NCBI RefSeq assembly: GCF_006538745.1 | Contig: NZ_BJLR01000017.1 | Coordinates: forward strand, 232,706 to 296,705 | Source of the DNA: Cellulomonas cellasea | GTDB lineage: Bacteria; Actinomycetota; Actinomycetes; Actinomycetales; Cellulomonadaceae | DNA length: 64,000 bases | Direction: 5' to 3' | Shown: piece after piece, positions 50,518 to 59,159 of the stretch | Layout: every line of letters starts with the position of its first letter | How positions within the stretch are numbered: position 1 is the first letter of the stretch | Translations under genes and position numbers: made by a program | Notes under the pieces: generated by a model | Seen by the model: only the letters and a program-made list of their open reading frames with translations | The model's database searches: none | What the model was told of the DNA's origin: nothing

Positions 50518-53500
50518 TCAGCTGCGTCGTGCCTGCTTCACCTGGTACGAGCGCTGCGTCTTCGAGCTCTCGACGTCGGCGCTGCCCAGGTAGACGGCCG
50601 TGATCTGGTGCGTGCCGACCTTGAGGTCGGTCGGCAGCGCGATCGTGACCGTGCCGGTGAGCCCGTCGGTCACGAGCGTGCCGGTGCCGAGGACCGTGCT
50701 GCGCTCGCGGATCTCGACCGTGCCGGTCGGTGCCGACGTGCGGCCCTTGACGGTCACGGTCGCGCTGACGGCCTCGCCGGGCTTCCCCGACGCCTTCGAC
50801 AGCATGAGCCCGAGCGTCGAGCCCGACTTCGCGACCTTCGTCGTCACGACGTCCGAGGTCGACCGCACGTACGCGGCGCTGTCCGGCGTGAAGGCCGCGG
50901 TCAGGGCGTGCGAGCCCGCACCGAGGCGGACCTTCGCGGTCGCCTTGCCGCCACTCAGCGCGACCGCGGCGAGCTCGGTGTCGCCCTCGAGGAACCGGAC
51001 AACGCCGGTCGCCTCGGCCGGGGCCACCGTGGCGGTGAGCGTGAGCTCCGCGCCGGCCTTCGCCGAGCCGCCGACCCTGAGGGTCGTCGTCGTCGGCGTC
51101 GCCTCGGGGACCGTGACGTCGACGAGCTGCGCGCGCGCCGTCGTCGTGGCGTTGCGGCTGTGCAGCACGAGCAGCTGCGACTCGCCGGCCTTGGCGGCCT
51201 CGGTGCGGTGCACCGTGATCGGCGCGTCCGGACCGGACAGGAACCACAGCGTGTCCGGCGTGCCGGCGTCGAACCAGAACGGCGGCGTGAACGGGTCGAC
51301 CGTGAACGGCTCGACCTCGTCGACGACCCCCTCCGGGTCGGCGGCGTACCCCGAGTACGTCCAGACCCGGACGGTCGGCGTCGTGCCCGGCGTGATGCCG
51401 ACGTCCGCGAGGCTCAGCGGGATCACCACGACGTTGTTGTCGAACACCGTGGTGTCGACGTCGCCGAAGAACCCGTTGACGGGCTGGATGTCGATGACCT
51501 CGTCGGTCACGAGGTCGAACGTCGCCTGCACCGTCACGTCCGACGAGTCGTCGAGCTTCTGCACGACCGTCTGCGTGTCGTAGGTGCCGTCGCCGTCGAT
51601 GTCGATGTCGATGACCGGCTTCGTGTACGCCCCGAGGGTCGCCCACTCGCCCTCGGTGGCGATGCCGATGCCGAGGTAGCCGGCCTCGGGCGCGCCGCCC
51701 GCGGCCGCGCGCTGCGGGGCGGTCGAGGACCACCCGACGTAGCGCAGGTCACCGGCGGCGTTTGCCGAGGGCGACGTCTCGACGCGCGGGTCGTCCTCGA
51801 GCTGCGGGCTCGTGGCACCCAGGACCAGCGGCGCCGCGAGGGAGTACCAGCCGCCGGACGCGACCCCGCGACCGGTGAGCGCGAGCTCCGCGGTCGTGGC
51901 GCCGGCGTCCGCGAAGGTGACCGGCTGCGCGGTCAGGTCGCTGACGAGACGCGGTGCGGCGTGCACCGGGACCCGCAGCTCGCTGCCGTCCGTCGTGAGC
52001 ACGAGACGCCCCGAGAGCGTCGCGACGTACTCGCGCGGGACGCCGCCCTGCTCGACCTCCGACGTCGGGTCGAGCTCGCGCTCGAGCGTCGCCGGGTCGG
52101 CGGTCAGGGTCAGCGTGACGAGCCGGGACTGCCCGGCCGGGACCGTGAGGCTCGCCGGCGAGGTCGTCACCGTCGCGCCGCCCGCGGTCGTCGAGGCGTC
52201 GAACGCCGTCGCGTAGCGGACCGCGCGGTTGCTCGTGTTGGTCACCGTGACGGTCTTCTTCTCGACGACCGTCTGCGCGCCGACGTCGACGACCCCGAAG
52301 ACGACCGAGACCTGCTCGGGGGCGTCCGAGGCGTAGGCGAGGACGCCGTTGGCGACCGCGTCGACCGCGTCGACCCGGCCGGAGCCGACCCGCTCGGGGC
52401 CGTAGACCTCACCGGTCCGGTTCGGGCCCGTGAACAGGTCGTGCGTCGCGGTGTTCACGATCGACGCCTTGACCTGCGCGGGCGTCCAGCCCGGGTTCGT
52501 CGCGCGGACGAGCGCGGCGATGCCGGCGACGTGCGGCGCGGCCATCGAGGTCCCCGAGAGCGTGTGGGCCTCGTTGCCGGTGCCCGACGCGGCGGACTGG
52601 ATGCTCGTGCCCGGCGCGGCGACGTCCGGCTTGAGGATGCCGAGCGAGCCGTGCGCCCCGCGCGACGAGCCCGGGTTGAGCGCGTCACCCGCGGACGCGT
52701 CCTGCACGGTGCCGGCGAGCGACGGGCCGATGTGGGCCGTCACGGTGCCGGTCTGGATCGCGGGCAGGAGGATGTCGGTCGAGGCCGCCGTGAGCTGCGC
52801 GCCCGGGATCGTCGGGTTCCCCGAGATGCCGGCCGAGAAGATGGTGTTCTCGGTGCCGATCAGGACACCGACCGCGCCGGCGGCCTGGGCCGCGTTGAAG
52901 CGCGCGACGCTGCCGCAGCGACGGGCGGAGTCGTCGTCGTCCCACCACAGGTACGCGATCTTGCCCGCGAGCTGCTCGGCGTACGGCGCGAGCGAGGTGC
53001 AGCCGTCGACCTCGTCGCCGAGGTAGGCGACCGGCGCCGTGACGTCCTCGGTCCCGGCGTAGGCGATGCTGTTCTGCGCGGCGTAGACGCCGTCGAGCGA
53101 CGGGTCGGAGCCGACCGTCACCTCGACGCCGTCGAGGTCGAGCGGGCTGCCGACCGAGTTCGCGACCGTGAGGCCCGAGGTCGCGCTGCCCGGCGAGCCG
53201 CCGACGTCGGTGATGTCGCCCGAGTTGCCGGCCGAGAAGACGGACAGGACACCCAGGTCGGAGAGCCGGTCGACGACGAGCGAGTCCGGGTCGTCGACGG
53301 GTGCGGCGGAGGCGCCGAGCGAGAGGTTGACGACGTCGAGGTGGTCGTTGAAGTCACCGTCGCCGTTCGGGTCGGCCGCCCAGTCGAGCGCGAGCGACGT
53401 GAGGTTCGTCGAGCCGCCGAGGTCACCGAAGACCTTGAGGGCGTAGACGCCGGCCTCGGGGGCCGCGCCGGGGCCGACCTGCCAGTCGGACAGGTCCGTG

Positions 53501-54390
53501 AGCGACGCGTAGTCGCCCTCGAACGTCGTTCCGTCCGCGGTCACGCCGTAGCCGACCGCGGTGCCGGCGACGTGCGTGCCGTGGCCGCTGTTGTCGCTCG
53601 TGTAGAGGCTGTCGATCGGGTTCTCGTCGGGGACGGGGATCGCGCTCGTGCCCGGGATGTCCTCGCTCGGGTCGTAGAGCGGGCCGGCGAAGTCGTAGCC
53701 GCCGAGGAACTTCTCCGGGTCGTACAGGCCCTCCGGCACGGGCTGCGTGCCGTCCTCGCCGTACGCGGCGTCGTAGGCCTCGACCGTGCCAGGGCCGCCG
53801 AACGACGCGTGGGTGTAGTCGAGGCCGGTGTCGATGACGCCGACGCGGACGCCCTCACCGGTCTGGCCGGTGGACTGCCACACCTCGAGCGCGCGCGTGA
53901 ACACGTCGGTGTTGCGGTTGTCGGGGGTCCTGGGGGTCACCCGGCGGATCGAGACGACGTCGTCCGACTGCGCCAGCCGGCTGATGGTCGCGGCGTCGCC
54001 CGTGACGAGCGTGCCCGAGACGACGTTGGAGAGCGTCGAGATCCGGCGGGGCGCGGGCGTCGCGGTGCGCGCGGTGACGCGCTCGGGGACGACCTGCGCG
54101 GCGAGCTCCTCGACCTGCTCGGTCGCGGCGCGGACCTGCGCGGGCGTGCCGCCGTCCTCGACGACGTCGAGGCCCGAGGGGGCGTCGAGCTCGACGAACG
54201 CGGTGATGGTGCCCTCGGCGTCGAGGACGCTGCGGCTCACCTTGGCGCGCGACAGGTCCTTGCCCGACGCGACGGCACCGCCGGGTGACCCTGGGTCGGG
54301 GGCTGCGGCGGCGACCTGGGCGCCGACGAGGGTCGACGTCGCGGCGAGCGCGAGGGTCGTCAGCACGGAGAGCAGCGGGCGAGGCGTCAT
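50518..54390 (-). CDS. Secreted subtilisin-family serine protease (S8) with Ig-like C-terminal repeats
   Basis: A 1290-aa precursor. The signal peptide is residues 1-30 (LLSVLTTLALAATSTLVGA; cleavage after AQVAAAA). A propeptide-like region runs to about 165. Catalytic Asp187 (VGVIDTGLD), His270 (SGHGTHVAGT) and Ser615 (SGTSMAAPHVAG) are all present; VFSAGNSGD holds the oxyanion Asn. A PA-like domain is inserted at about 440-560. From about 1055 there are Ig-like repeats (TLRVGGSAKAGAELTLTAT; LMLSKASGKPGEAVSATVTV). There is no sortase motif. It likely degrades extracellular protein. Confidence 0.94.
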   Translation of the reverse strand: MTPRPLLSVLTTLALAATSTLVGAQVAAAAPDPGSPGGAVASGKDLSRAKVSRSVLDAEGTITAFVELDAPSGLDVVEDGGTPAQVRAATEQVEELAAQVVPERVTARTATPAPRRISTLSNVVSGTLVTGDAATISRLAQSDDVVSIRRVTPRTPDNRNTDVFTRALEVWQSTGQTGEGVRVGVIDTGLDYTHASFGGPGTVEAYDAAYGEDGTQPVPEGLYDPEKFLGGYDFAGPLYDPSEDIPGTSAIPVPDENPIDSLYTSDNSGHGTHVAGTAVGYGVTADGTTFEGDYASLTDLSDWQVGPGAAPEAGVYALKVFGDLGGSTNLTSLALDWAADPNGDGDFNDHLDVVNLSLGASAAPVDDPDSLVVDRLSDLGVLSVFSAGNSGDITDVGGSPGSATSGLTVANSVGSPLDLDGVEVTVGSDPSLDGVYAAQNSIAYAGTEDVTAPVAYLGDEVDGCTSLAPYAEQLAGKIAYLWWDDDDSARRCGSVARFNAAQAAGAVGVLIGTENTIFSAGISGNPTIPGAQLTAASTDILLPAIQTGTVTAHIGPSLAGTVQDASAGDALNPGSSRGAHGSLGILKPDVAAPGTSIQSAASGTGNEAHTLSGTSMAAPHVAGIAALVRATNPGWTPAQVKASIVNTATHDLFTGPNRTGEVYGPERVGSGRVDAVDAVANGVLAYASDAPEQVSVVFGVVDVGAQTVVEKKTVTVTNTSNRAVRYATAFDASTTAGGATVTTSPASLTVPAGQSRLVTLTLTADPATLERELDPTSEVEQGGVPREYVATLSGRLVLTTDGSELRVPVHAAPRLVSDLTAQPVTFADAGATTAELALTGRGVASGGWYSLAAPLVLGATSPQLEDDPRVETSPSANAAGDLRYVGWSSTAPQRAAAGGAPEAGYLGIGIATEGEWATLGAYTKPVIDIDIDGDGTYDTQTVVQKLDDSSDVTVQATFDLVTDEVIDIQPVNGFFGDVDTTVFDNNVVVIPLSLADVGITPGTTPTVRVWTYSGYAADPEGVVDEVEPFTVDPFTPPFWFDAGTPDTLWFLSGPDAPITVHRTEAAKAGESQLLVLHSRNATTTARAQLVDVTVPEATPTTTTLRVGGSAKAGAELTLTATVAPAEATGVVRFLEGDTELAAVALSGGKATAKVRLGAGSHALTAAFTPDSAAYVRSTSDVVTTKVAKSGSTLGLMLSKASGKPGEAVSATVTVKGRTSAPTGTVEIRERSTVLGTGTLVTDGLTGTVTIALPTDLKVGTHQITAVYLGSADVESSKTQRSYQVKQARRS

Positions 54391-54498
54391 GGGCTCACTC
54401 CTGGGCGGGGCGTGTGAAGGCGTGGTGAGGAACTGTGGCGCCGCCCGAGTGTCGTGGTGTCCCGGATCGCGGGACGGCCCCCGGGGTGACGGTAATCG

Positions 54499-54524
54499 CG
54501 AACGGGTGATTCGTCACCCGTTCG
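54499..54524. promoter_or_regulatory. Perfect 11-bp inverted repeat upstream of the protease gene
   Basis: CGAACGGGTGA and TCACCCGTTCG are exact complements around a TTCG loop, 109 bp before the protease start. On RNA it would be a stable hairpin with a tetraloop; on DNA, a strong dyad. It could act as a terminator for the methyltransferase gene (ending at 54677) or as an operator or leader structure for the protease. Confidence 0.6.
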
Positions 54525-54535
54525 GGCACCACGAG

Positions 54536-54573
54536 TTACTCCTGAGTACGACTGCGTGTTACCCGCGGGTACA
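54536..54573. promoter_or_regulatory. Two copies of a palindromic operator motif
   Basis: TTACTCCTGAGTAC (54536-54549) and TTACCCGCGGGTAC (54559-54572) share TTAC-Y-C-N2-G-R-GTAC; the cores TACTCCTGAGTA and TACCCGCGGGTA are near-perfect and perfect palindromes 23 bp apart centre to centre. They lie upstream of the protease gene. The style resembles TetR-type sites, but the regulator is unknown. Confidence 0.55.
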
Positions 54574-54676
54574 CCGGCCGTGCTGCGCGGCCCCCGCGCA
54601 CGCCCCGGCGCGGTGCCGTCAGCCGCGCGGTGGGCCGTGCCGTCGGGTGCGCCGTCGGGTGCGCGCGCACCGCACG

Positions 54677-55276
54677 TCAGCGCAGCGGGACGAACGCGTA
54701 GCTGCCCAGGCGGCGGTGCACGAACGTCTCGCCGCGCCGCTCGACGACCCACAGCGTCGTGCGGACCGGCAGCACGACGCGCCCGCCGTCGGCCACCTGG
54801 CGCAGGAGCGCGTCGGGCAGGCGCGGCGCCGCCGCGGACACCAGCACCCGGGACCAGCCGCCGGGGACCTCGCGCCCGAGGACGCCGGGCGTCGCGGGCT
54901 CGATGCGGGCCCACGGCTGCCGCGTCGCCGCGAGGTTCCCCGCACCCCACTGCGCGAGCCCGGGGTCCAGCTCGAGGCCGAGCACCTCGCCCCGCGGCCC
55001 GACGAGCCGGGCGAGCAGTGCCGTCGTCCACCCCGACCCCGAGCCGACGTCGAGCACGCGCGCGCCCACGGGGACGTGCAGCCGGCGCAGCATCGTCGCG
55101 ACGGTGCTCGGCTGCGAGCACGTCAGGCCGTGACCGAGCGGCAGCGGCCGGTCCTCGTGCGCGTGGGGGCGCTGGTCGGGCGGCAGGAACGCGCGTCGGT
55201 CCAGGTCGCGCATCGCCTGCGCGACGTCGTCGGCCCGCTCGAGGGGGTCCGGCCGGCGGCCGCCCTCACCCGTCAT
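54677..55276 (-). CDS. pcm: Protein-L-isoaspartate O-methyltransferase
   Basis: A 199-aa methyltransferase. RRAFLPPDQRP and GHGLTCSQPSTVATMLRRL are the Pcm substrate motifs; VLDVGSGSGWTTALLARL is the SAM-binding motif I and VLVSAAAPRLPDALL lies in the later core. It repairs isoaspartyl damage by methylation. The ATG at 55276 has TACGCT 6 nt upstream on the minus strand. It is not in a clear operon. Confidence 0.92.
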   Translation of the reverse strand: MTGEGGRRPDPLERADDVAQAMRDLDRRAFLPPDQRPHAHEDRPLPLGHGLTCSQPSTVATMLRRLHVPVGARVLDVGSGSGWTTALLARLVGPRGEVLGLELDPGLAQWGAGNLAATRQPWARIEPATPGVLGREVPGGWSRVLVSAAAPRLPDALLRQVADGGRVVLPVRTTLWVVERRGETFVHRRLGSYAFVPLR

Positions 55277-55282
55277 CCGTCG

Positions 55283-55288
55283 AGCGTA
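55283..55288 (-). promoter_or_regulatory. -10 box of a leaderless promoter for pcm
   Basis: TACGCT on the minus strand lies 6 nt before the ATG at 55276. Confidence 0.55.
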
Positions 55289-55360
55289 GGCGCGCGGCTG
55301 CGCGGTGTCAGGGGAGGTGCGGGGCGGGTCCCGCCGTGCGGTGCGCCGCGGGGGTCGCCG

Positions 55361-55798
55361 TCAGGGTGCGGGCGCGACGAGCGGGACCTGACCCGTCGAC
55401 GTGGGCAGCGGGTCGAGCACGGCCTGGACGGAGACCACGGGGATCGACTGCGTCTCGGAGATGAGCTGCGCGACGGTGCGGGGGCGGCGGCCCGGGCGGC
55501 CCGGCGTGCGCCGCTGCTCGATCCCCTCGAGGGTCGACGCGCGCCACACGGCTCCGCCGTTGAGCCGGCCGTCGGGCGCCGGGAGCCACGGGACCTTGCG
55601 CGAGAGCCAGACGCGGATCGTCGCGTGCTCGACGCCGAGCCGGTCCGCGAGCCGGCCGATGTCGTAGAGGTCGTCGAGACCCTGCGGCGCGGCGGCCCGC
55701 TCGCGGGCGCGGATCTGCGCACGGGTGAGCGGTGCGTCCGGTGCGGCGTGCGCCGCCCGTCCGGGCGCGCGGGCGTCGTCGAGGTCCCCTGAGTCCAC
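55361..55798 (-). CDS. MerR/excisionase-like HTH protein
   Basis: A 145-aa protein. Residues about 42-85 look like a winged or MerR-type HTH (LDDLYDIGRLADRLGVEHAT, then IRVWLSRKVPWLPAPDG). A Lys/Arg/Pro-rich stretch follows (GIEQRRTPGRPGRRPRTVAQ), and the tail is SIPVVSVQAVLDPLP. The GTG at 55798 has TACGCT 6 nt upstream; a start at 55822 is also possible. It is divergent from the VanY gene, and the 13-bp inverted repeats between them are possible binding sites. Confidence 0.75.
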   Translation of the reverse strand: MDSGDLDDARAPGRAAHAAPDAPLTRAQIRARERAAAPQGLDDLYDIGRLADRLGVEHATIRVWLSRKVPWLPAPDGRLNGGAVWRASTLEGIEQRRTPGRPGRRPRTVAQLISETQSIPVVSVQAVLDPLPTSTGQVPLVAPAP

Positions 55799-55804
55799 CT
55801 GGGA

Positions 55805-55810
55805 AGCGTA
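55805..55810 (-). promoter_or_regulatory. -10 box of a leaderless promoter for the HTH gene
   Basis: TACGCT on the minus strand lies 6 nt before the GTG at 55798. Confidence 0.55.
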
Positions 55811-55835
55811 GCCGGGACACATCGGACAGGGGAGG

Positions 55836-55943
55836 GGCAATCTGTCACGCAAGCGTGACGAGACCCACAAAGAAACTCACCCTCAAGGGTCGAGGACCTC
55901 GGTCCGATACACATAACGTGTTACGTGTGAGTGACAGATTGCC
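55836..55943. promoter_or_regulatory. Inverted-repeat operator region between divergent HTH and VanY genes
   Basis: GGCAATCTGTCAC (55836-55848) is repeated as its exact complement GTGACAGATTGCC (55931-55943), 82 bp apart; the second copy covers codons 2-6 of the VanY gene. Inside lies GTCACGC-AA-GCGTGAC (55844-55859), a 7-bp dyad. An AT-richer CATAACGTGTTACGTG precedes the VanY start. Confidence 0.65.
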
Positions 55944-57204
55944 GACCACGCGGCGCTCTGCACGCGGTGGGCGGCACGCTGCCCCCCGCGCCGGAGCCGC
56001 CGCCCAGCCGCGCGCCACCGCAGTCCAGGTGGCCCGCGGTGCCGTCGCCGTCGCCATGGCGCTCAGCGTCGGCGCCTACGCGTTCACCGTGCCGAGCATG
56101 GCCGACGTGACCGCGCAGCGACAGGCCGCCGAGCAGGCCCAGGAGGAGCAGGCGGTCCAGACCGCCTCCGCCGAGGCCACCGAGGTCGCGCTCACCGAGC
56201 GCCGCGCCGCGGTCGTCCAGGTCGCCGACAGCGTGGCCGCCCGCGCGCAGGTCGCCAAGGAGACCGCGAGCGCCGCCGCCCTGACCGCCGAGGTCGTCGC
56301 ACCGCTCGACGAGGCCGTCGCCGAGCTCGGGGAGCTCCTCGAGCTGGCCCGCGCGGAGAGCGCCGCGAGCCCCGTCTCCGCACCCGAGCCCGCCGCGACC
56401 GGCCCGGCCGCCCCGCTGCCGCAGTCCGCCCCGTCGCCCACCGAGGGCGCCGCCGAGCCCGCCCCCGAGCCGCTGCCGTCCGACGCGCCCGCCGCGACCC
56501 CGACGCCCTCGGCCTCCCCGAGCGAGACGACGATCGTCGCGACCGAGGTCCCCGCGACCGTCGCCGGCGTCGACGTCCCGCAGGGCCCCGAGGACGCGAC
56601 GACCGCCCGCCTCCGCGAGGCCGTCGAGAAGGTCGCCCAGGCGTCCGCCCAGGTCGTGCTCGTCGCCGAGGCCAACTCCGCCGCCGTCGAGGTGGCCGCG
56701 GGCGTCCAGGCCGCCGCCGCCGCCGAGTCGGAGCGCGCCGCCGCCGAGGCCGCGCGGGTCGCCGCCGAGCGGGCCGCGACGCGCGCCGCGTGGCGGACGT
56801 CGCTCGACAAGTACTCCAACGGGCAGGTCCCCGAGTCCGCGCTCTGCGACGTCGCGTTCGACCCGTCGCACGAGCTGCGCTGCGACGCGGCCCAGCAGCT
56901 CGAGCAGCTCGACGCCGCGTACGTCGACGCGTTCGGCGTGCACATCACGATCTCCGACTCCTACCGCTCCCTCGCCGGGCAGTACGCCTGCACCCGCACC
57001 AAGGGCAGCCTGTGCGCGGCGCCCGGGACCTCGAACCACGGTCTCGGCACGGCCGTCGACCTCGGCGGCGGCATCCAGACGTTCGGCACGCGCCAGCACC
57101 GCTGGCTCGTCGCGAACGCCGACGAGTACGGCTGGACGCTGCCCGACTGGGCCCGCGCGACCGGCAGCAAGCCCGAGGCGTGGCACTGGGAGTACGTCGG
57201 CTGA
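55927..57204 (+). CDS. VanY-family D-alanyl-D-alanine carboxypeptidase
   Basis: A 425-aa protein. One N-terminal membrane helix or signal (AVAVAMALSVGAYAFTVPSM, residues ~38-58) is followed by Ala/Glu-rich coiled coils (about 60-145 and 225-300), with an acidic Pro-rich linker in between. The C-terminal 130 residues form the VanY zinc peptidase: ISDSYRSLAGQYACT, then SNHGLGTAVDLGGG with zinc ligands His371 and Asp378, and WHWEYVG with His420. It trims peptidoglycan stem peptides outside the cell. GTG at 55927, alternative at 55918. Confidence 0.9.
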   Translation: MSDRLPTTRRSARGGRHAAPRAGAAAQPRATAVQVARGAVAVAMALSVGAYAFTVPSMADVTAQRQAAEQAQEEQAVQTASAEATEVALTERRAAVVQVADSVAARAQVAKETASAAALTAEVVAPLDEAVAELGELLELARAESAASPVSAPEPAATGPAAPLPQSAPSPTEGAAEPAPEPLPSDAPAATPTPSASPSETTIVATEVPATVAGVDVPQGPEDATTARLREAVEKVAQASAQVVLVAEANSAAVEVAAGVQAAAAAESERAAAEAARVAAERAATRAAWRTSLDKYSNGQVPESALCDVAFDPSHELRCDAAQQLEQLDAAYVDAFGVHITISDSYRSLAGQYACTRTKGSLCAAPGTSNHGLGTAVDLGGGIQTFGTRQHRWLVANADEYGWTLPDWARATGSKPEAWHWEYVG

Positions 57205-57236
57205 CGCGCCGCGAGGCCCCCGAGCGCACGCAGGCC

Positions 57237-57242
57237 TACCAT
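57237..57242 (+). promoter_or_regulatory. -10 box of a leaderless promoter for the AAA module gene
   Basis: TACCAT lies 7 nt before the ATG at 57250. Confidence 0.5.
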
Positions 57243-57249
57243 CGGCCCC

Positions 57250-58443
57250 ATGAGCGCTCACGGCGAGCCCGGGCGGGATCGGCCGCTCGTCGGGCGCGGG
57301 CCCGAGCTCGACGACCTCGACGACGCGCTGTCGTCGGTGTCCGCCGGGAGCGGCTCGATCATGCTGCTCGAGGGCGAGGCCGGCGTCGGCAAGTCCTCGA
57401 TCGCGCACGCGGTGCGCACCACGGCCCACCTGCTCGGCCTCGAGGTCCGCAGCGCGTCGGCGTCGGCGGTCCCGCGCCGCCCGTTCGCGCTGCTCGCCGA
57501 CGCGCTCCTGCCGGCCCGCCCGGTGCCCGGCGCCGAGGACGCGCTCGGTCCCGTGCCGTCCCGCGCGGCGTCGCCCGTCGAGGAGGAGCTCGCCGCGCTG
57601 CTCGACGGCGCCCGCGACACCCCGGCGGCCCCTGCGGTCGTCGCGCGCACCGAGGAGCTGTTCACGGCGCTCGTGCGCCGGCGCGGCGACTCCGGCCCGT
57701 GGCTGCTCGTGCTCGACGACCTGCACCTCGCCGACGAGGCGTCGCTCGCGGTGCTGTACCGGCTCGCGCGCGAGGGCGCCGTCGAGCGGGCGCTGCTGCT
57801 CGCGACGATGCGCCCGGTGCCGCGCGGCGCGGAGCTCGCGACGGTGGTTGCGGCCTGGACGCGCGCGGGCGCCCGCTACGTCGAGCTCCGCCCGCTCGCG
57901 CCCACCGCCGTCGTCGAGCTCGCGGAGTCCCGGGTCGGCGCCCCCGTCGGGCCCGCGCTGCGTGGGGCGCTCGCGACGACGGGCGGCAACCCGCGGTTCG
58001 TCGCCGACCTGGTCCAGGCGGTCCAGGACGCCGGCGCGCTCGTCCCGATGCCCCCGGGCGGGGTCGACGTGGCGCACGACGGCTGGGTCGGGCCGCTCGA
58101 CGCGCTCGTCGTCGCCCGCCTCGACTACCTCGGTGCGGACGTCACCGCGCTGCTGGCCCGGGCGTCGGTGCTCGGCTCGTCGTTCGTCGTCGGGGACCTC
58201 GCCGAGCTCGCCGAGCTGCCCGTCGCGCACTGCTGGCGGGTCCTGCGGCACGCGCTCGCCGCGGGGGTCGTGCACGCGCGCGGCGACCGGCTCGCGTTCC
58301 GGCACGACCTCGTGCGCACCGCGCTCTACGCGGGGCTGGACCCGGCCGGGCGCCGCGACCTGCACGCGCGCGCGGCGCGGGCGCTCCAGGAGGCCGGGGC
58401 GCCGCCGGCCGTCGTCGAGCGGCACCTGCACCGGACGGTGTGA
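57250..58443 (+). CDS. Orphan AAA ATPase module of LAL-regulator type
   Basis: A 397-aa protein. Walker A is GEAGVGKSSIAHAV near residue 42 and Walker B LLVLDDLHLADEASL near 153. GGNPRFVADLVQAVQD, FRHDLVRTALYAGLD and the closing HARAARALQEAG match the ATPase part of LuxR-LAL regulators. The protein stops right there: the TPR region and LuxR HTH of full-length LAL proteins (~900 aa) are missing, and no HTH frame follows in the 158 bp downstream. It may be a truncated gene or a stand-alone signalling ATPase. Confidence 0.82.
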   Translation: MSAHGEPGRDRPLVGRGPELDDLDDALSSVSAGSGSIMLLEGEAGVGKSSIAHAVRTTAHLLGLEVRSASASAVPRRPFALLADALLPARPVPGAEDALGPVPSRAASPVEEELAALLDGARDTPAAPAVVARTEELFTALVRRRGDSGPWLLVLDDLHLADEASLAVLYRLAREGAVERALLLATMRPVPRGAELATVVAAWTRAGARYVELRPLAPTAVVELAESRVGAPVGPALRGALATTGGNPRFVADLVQAVQDAGALVPMPPGGVDVAHDGWVGPLDALVVARLDYLGADVTALLARASVLGSSFVVGDLAELAELPVAHCWRVLRHALAAGVVHARGDRLAFRHDLVRTALYAGLDPAGRRDLHARAARALQEAGAPPAVVERHLHRTV

Positions 58444-58601
58444 TCCCGCGCGCCGCCCGGGGCCCGCAGCCGGCGGTGCCGTCGCGGTCGCGCCCCCGGG
58501 CCTGCGGTGTCGCGACGTGGGGTGTCGGGCTCGACGCCGCGACCCTACGGTGGAACGCGCGGCGCCGACCGGCGTCGCGCACGTGACGACGAAGGAGCGA
58601 C

Positions 58602-59039
58602 ATGCCCATCCGTACCGCACGCACCGCCTGGAACGGGACCCTGCAGGACGGGGGTGGCCAGGTCGAGCTGACGAGCTCGAAGGTCGGCACGTACGACGTC
58701 TCGTTCCCGCGCCGCGCGGCCGACGAGGCCGGTGGCGTGACGAGCCCCGAGGAGCTCATCGCGGCCGCGCACTCGTCCTGCTACGCGATGCAGCTCTCCG
58801 CGCTGCTCGGCGAGGCCGGGGCGACGCCCGTCGCGCTCGAGGTCACCGCGGACGTGACGCTCAGCCCCGACCCGGCCGGCGGGTTCCGGATCAGCGGGAT
58901 CGCGCTCAAGGTCCGCGGTGAGGTCGAGAACATCGACGCCGACGGGTTCGCGAAGGCGGCCGACGCCGCGAAGGCCACGTGCCCGGTGAGCAAGGCGCTC
59001 ACGGGCACCGAGATCACGCTCGACGCCGCGCTGGACTGA
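58602..59039 (+). CDS. osmC: OsmC-family peroxiredoxin
   Basis: A 145-aa protein with the two conserved Cys residues of OsmC: HSSCYAMQLS near 59 and ATCPVSKALTG near 129. TARTAWNGTLQDGGGQVEL is the usual opening. It reduces organic hydroperoxides using thiols. ATG after a GAAGGAG site. A long hairpin between it and the next convergent gene suggests shared termination. Confidence 0.95.
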   Translation: MPIRTARTAWNGTLQDGGGQVELTSSKVGTYDVSFPRRAADEAGGVTSPEELIAAAHSSCYAMQLSALLGEAGATPVALEVTADVTLSPDPAGGFRISGIALKVRGEVENIDADGFAKAADAAKATCPVSKALTGTEITLDAALD

Positions 59040-59055
59040 CCGGCGCGCGGTCCGT

Positions 59056-59102
59056 CCCGGGCCGGGGGCGTGCGCGACGCGTGCGTGCGCCGTCGGCCCG
59101 GG
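59056..59102. terminator. Bidirectional terminator-like hairpin after osmC
   Basis: CCCGGGCCG (59056-59064) and CGGCCCGGG (59094-59102) are exact complements around a 29-nt GC-rich loop that can pair further. It lies between convergent genes, 17 bp past the osmC stop. Confidence 0.5.
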
Positions 59103-59159
59103 GCGGTCGGTGCGTGGGCGGTGCGGGGCGTGGGGCGGTGCTGGGCGTGGGGCGCGGCG

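Noticed and set aside
54499..54524. Hairpin as a riboswitch.
   Set aside because: Only one simple stem with a tetraloop is visible; no conserved ligand-binding core can be recognised.
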